Below, one piece after another: positions 62,000 through 64,000 of a DNA stretch of 64,000 nucleotides. The first letter of the stretch is position 1. The number at the start of each line of letters is the position of its first letter. Below the pieces are notes generated by a model. The model worked only from the letters and a program-made list of their open reading frames with translations. It did no database searches and had not been told where the DNA came from. The translations under genes and the position numbers were made by a program. The stretch comes from CAVZCC01 sp963773765. GTDB lineage: Bacteria; Actinomycetota; Acidimicrobiia; Acidimicrobiales; Microtrichaceae. The stretch is from assembly GCA_963773765.1 (NCBI GenBank), contig CAVZCC010000005.1, positions 744,001-808,000 of the forward strand, in the 5' to 3' direction.

Positions 62000-62410
62000 A
62001 TGGCGACCGTCCGCAGGGAGATACGCATCCACGCCCCCGCCGAGGAGGTGTGGGCCACCATCGGTGACCCGGGGACCATCCACGAGTGGTTCCCGGGCAT
62101 CGTGGCGTCCACGGTGGAGGGGACGGTGCGCACGATCACGTTGGGGTCCGGCGTCCCCCTGCCGGAGGACATCATCACCAACGACCCCATCCTGCGCCGG
62201 TTCCAGTACCGGATCGCCGGCGGCCTGTTCCGCAACCACCTGGGCACGGTCGACGTGCTGGACCTGGGCGACGGGACCTGCCTCACCGTGTACTCCACCG
62301 ACGCCGAGCCCGACGTGATGGCGCTCGTGATCGGTGGTGCCAGCGGAGCGGCCCTGCACGAGCTCAAGCGCCAGATCGAGGCCGGCGAGCGCCCGGTGGA
62401 GGCCGCCTGA
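62000..62410 (+). CDS. SRPBCC (START-like) family protein
   Basis: The 136-residue protein has the pattern IRIHAPAEEVWATIGDPGTI, a central hydrophobic-cavity beta sheet and a C-terminal helix, HELKRQIEAGERP. Members bind hydrophobic ligands or act as aromatase/cyclases. The stop and the sulfatase start overlap as TGATG at 62408-62412. Confidence 0.85.
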   Translation: MATVRREIRIHAPAEEVWATIGDPGTIHEWFPGIVASTVEGTVRTITLGSGVPLPEDIITNDPILRRFQYRIAGGLFRNHLGTVDVLDLGDGTCLTVYSTDAEPDVMALVIGGASGAALHELKRQIEAGERPVEAA

Positions 62411-63978
62411 TGGGACGCAAGATCCTGTTCATCACCACCGACCAGCAGCGCTACGACACCCTGGGCTGCAACGGCGGGACGCTGGCCCGCACCCCGGTGG
62501 TGGACGCCCTGGCCGCCGACGGCATCCGCTACGAGCGGGCCGTGCCCCAGTCCGTGGTGTGCATGCCGTCCCGCTCCACCATGCTCACGGGCCAGCACCA
62601 GGCCACCCACGGTGTCTGGATGAACGGCGTGCCGCTGCCGGAGGACGCCCCGTCGGTCGCCGCCCTCCTGCACGACGCCGGCTACCGCACCGCCCTGATC
62701 GGCAAGGCCCACTTCGAGCCGCTCATGGACCCGTTCGGACGCTTCAACGAGAACCGCCTGTCCGCCCTCGGGACCGAGACCATCCAGGCCCCGCAGTTCG
62801 GCGGCGGCACCGGGCCGCACCGGGGGTTCGACCACCTGGAGTTCGCCACCCACGGCCCCACCGGCTGGCTGCACTACGCCCACTGGCTGGGGGCCAACCA
62901 CCCCGAGGCCGTCGCGGACTACTACGCCGTGCTGGACAAGGACTTCGAGGTCAACGCAGAGGGCTTCGGTGACACCGGCGCCCCCCAGGTCAAGCACAAC
63001 CCCATCCCCAGGGACTGGTACCACACCGAGTGGGTGGCGGACCGCACCATCGGCTGGCTCGACGGCCTGGCCGCGGACGACGACTGGTTCTGCTGGATGA
63101 GCTTCCCGGACCCGCACCACCCGTGGGACCCACCGCAGTCGGAGCTGCACCGGGTGGACTGGCGCGACGTGGACCTGCCGGCCGGCTACCCGGTGTCCGC
63201 GGCGGAACGGGAGCGGCTGCTGGACGGCAAGCCCCGCCACTGGCGCCTCTGGTACGACGGCGACCTGGTCTCCAACTACGAGGCTCCCACCCACTGGGTC
63301 CCGTCCACCCTCACCGGGGACCAGGTTCGGGAGGTCAACGCGATGAACGCCATCGAGTGCGAGCTCATCGACGAGGCCGTCGGCCGCGTGCTGGCCGCCG
63401 TGGCGGCCAGGGGCTGGGCCGACGACGTGGACATCGTGTTCACCACGGACCACGGCGAGCTCCAGGGCGACTTCGGCCTGCTGTTCAAGGGCCCGTACCA
63501 CGTGGACGGCCTCATGCGGCTGCCGCTGGTGTGGCGACCGGCGCCGTCGGCCGGGGTGGACCCGGCCGTCGTCACCGCCCCGGTCGGGCTGGTGGACCTG
63601 GCCCCCACGTTCTGCGGCATCGCCGGCCTGGAGGCCCGGGACTGGATGCAGGGCTCGGCCCTGCCCGTGACCGACGGCGACGCGGCCGACCGTGGCGTCG
63701 AACGCCAGCTCACCAGCTGGGACAGCGAGCTGTTCGGCGTCGGGGTCTACCTGCGCACCATCACCCGGGACCGCTGGGTCTGCACCGCCTACCTGCCCGG
63801 CGCGGTCCACGACGGGACCGAGGGCGAGCTGTACGCACTGGTCGACGACCCGCTGCAGCACCGCAACCTGTGGGACGACCCCTCCGCCCGGGCCGTCCGC
63901 GACGACCTGCTGTCGGACCTCTGGGACCACCAGCCGCCGGAACACCAGCCCCGGCTGGACCTGGAGGCCCCGGTCTGA
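62410..63978 (+). CDS. Sulfatase, Cys-type
   Basis: The 522-residue alkaline-phosphatase-fold sulfatase has the metal motif FITTDQQRYDTLG, formylglycine motif VVCMPSRSTMLTG (CxPxR) and FTTDHGELQGD. No signal peptide suggests a cytoplasmic enzyme, as choline-sulfatase-like proteins are. It differs clearly from the 784-residue sulfatase at 43159. The substrate is unknown. It would also need a formylglycine-generating enzyme. Confidence 0.87.
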   Translation: MGRKILFITTDQQRYDTLGCNGGTLARTPVVDALAADGIRYERAVPQSVVCMPSRSTMLTGQHQATHGVWMNGVPLPEDAPSVAALLHDAGYRTALIGKAHFEPLMDPFGRFNENRLSALGTETIQAPQFGGGTGPHRGFDHLEFATHGPTGWLHYAHWLGANHPEAVADYYAVLDKDFEVNAEGFGDTGAPQVKHNPIPRDWYHTEWVADRTIGWLDGLAADDDWFCWMSFPDPHHPWDPPQSELHRVDWRDVDLPAGYPVSAAERERLLDGKPRHWRLWYDGDLVSNYEAPTHWVPSTLTGDQVREVNAMNAIECELIDEAVGRVLAAVAARGWADDVDIVFTTDHGELQGDFGLLFKGPYHVDGLMRLPLVWRPAPSAGVDPAVVTAPVGLVDLAPTFCGIAGLEARDWMQGSALPVTDGDAADRGVERQLTSWDSELFGVGVYLRTITRDRWVCTAYLPGAVHDGTEGELYALVDDPLQHRNLWDDPSARAVRDDLLSDLWDHQPPEHQPRLDLEAPV

Positions 63979-64000
63979 GCGACGGGACACCCACCCCGTT

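Noticed and set aside
60727..63990. Very long minus-strand open frame of 1087 codons
   Set aside because: It is antisense to the lipoprotein, SRPBCC and sulfatase genes, which have clear motifs. Long shadow frames are normal at this GC content.

Overview
The window is very GC-rich with strong third-position GC bias. Gene content points to a high-GC actinobacterium, most likely of the Acidimicrobiia type: a MeaA-type cobalamin mutase beside acyl-CoA metabolism, an acyl-CoA carboxylase with a tiny epsilon subunit, a mycothiol-type DinB/MDMPI protein, DUF1269/DUF6325/SHOCT small proteins, and apparently leaderless start codons. No rRNA, tRNA, CRISPR array or transposase is visible.

Layout. 1-10 kb: the 3' end of a PPK2 kinase, a non-coding stretch that looks like an old integration scar, a DrrAB-type ABC exporter, a metallo-beta-lactamase hydrolase, a DUF1269 protein, a thioesterase/asparaginase pair, a CMD protein, a secreted S33 peptidase, and the two ATPases of a Liv-type ABC importer. 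10-27 kb: a promoter-to-terminator structured RNA locus, meaA and a threonine-aldolase-like gene, a degenerate GGDEF protein, a CoA transferase, an MDMPI protein, a phosphoesterase, a hydrolase, a flavoprotein, accD-accE, a LOG protein, an ATP-dependent DNA ligase, a Liv binding protein with a fused LivH-LivM permease, and a FEN-like exonuclease.

27.5-30.5 kb is a foreign segment of about 2.7 kb flanked by 170-bp direct repeats that duplicate the 3' end of a neighbouring gene. It holds a methyltransferase, a GNAT gene scrambled by a small inversion, and a hydrolase.

30.3-46.9 kb is the most unusual part. It contains three DUF6325 paralogs, DUF7144, DUF2252, SHOCT and LURP-one-like proteins, a lipoprotein, a K+-channel-like protein, a radical-SAM sulfatase maturase, a Cys-type sulfatase and a large LuxR/LAL regulator. 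A 17-bp palindrome, TCACCC-N5-GGGTGA, occurs seven times, next to almost every transcription unit here, and I found it nowhere else in the window. I infer a self-contained regulon, probably controlled by the LuxR/LAL protein, that couples a sulfatase, its activating enzyme and cell-envelope proteins.

46.9-54.3 kb carries a diacylglycerol-kinase-like gene and a complete oppABCDF importer. The stretch 49.7-52.5 kb contains twelve apparent one-base insertions, which are probably sequence errors. 54.3-59.2 kb is an arsenic resistance locus: an ArsR-ArsC fusion, an aquaporin, two ArsC, ArsR, ArsI, a thioredoxin-like protein and an ArsP permease. It would handle both inorganic and methylated arsenic. 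The end holds a Cys-rich protein, a TetR regulator, a secreted lipoprotein, an SRPBCC protein and a second Cys-type sulfatase.
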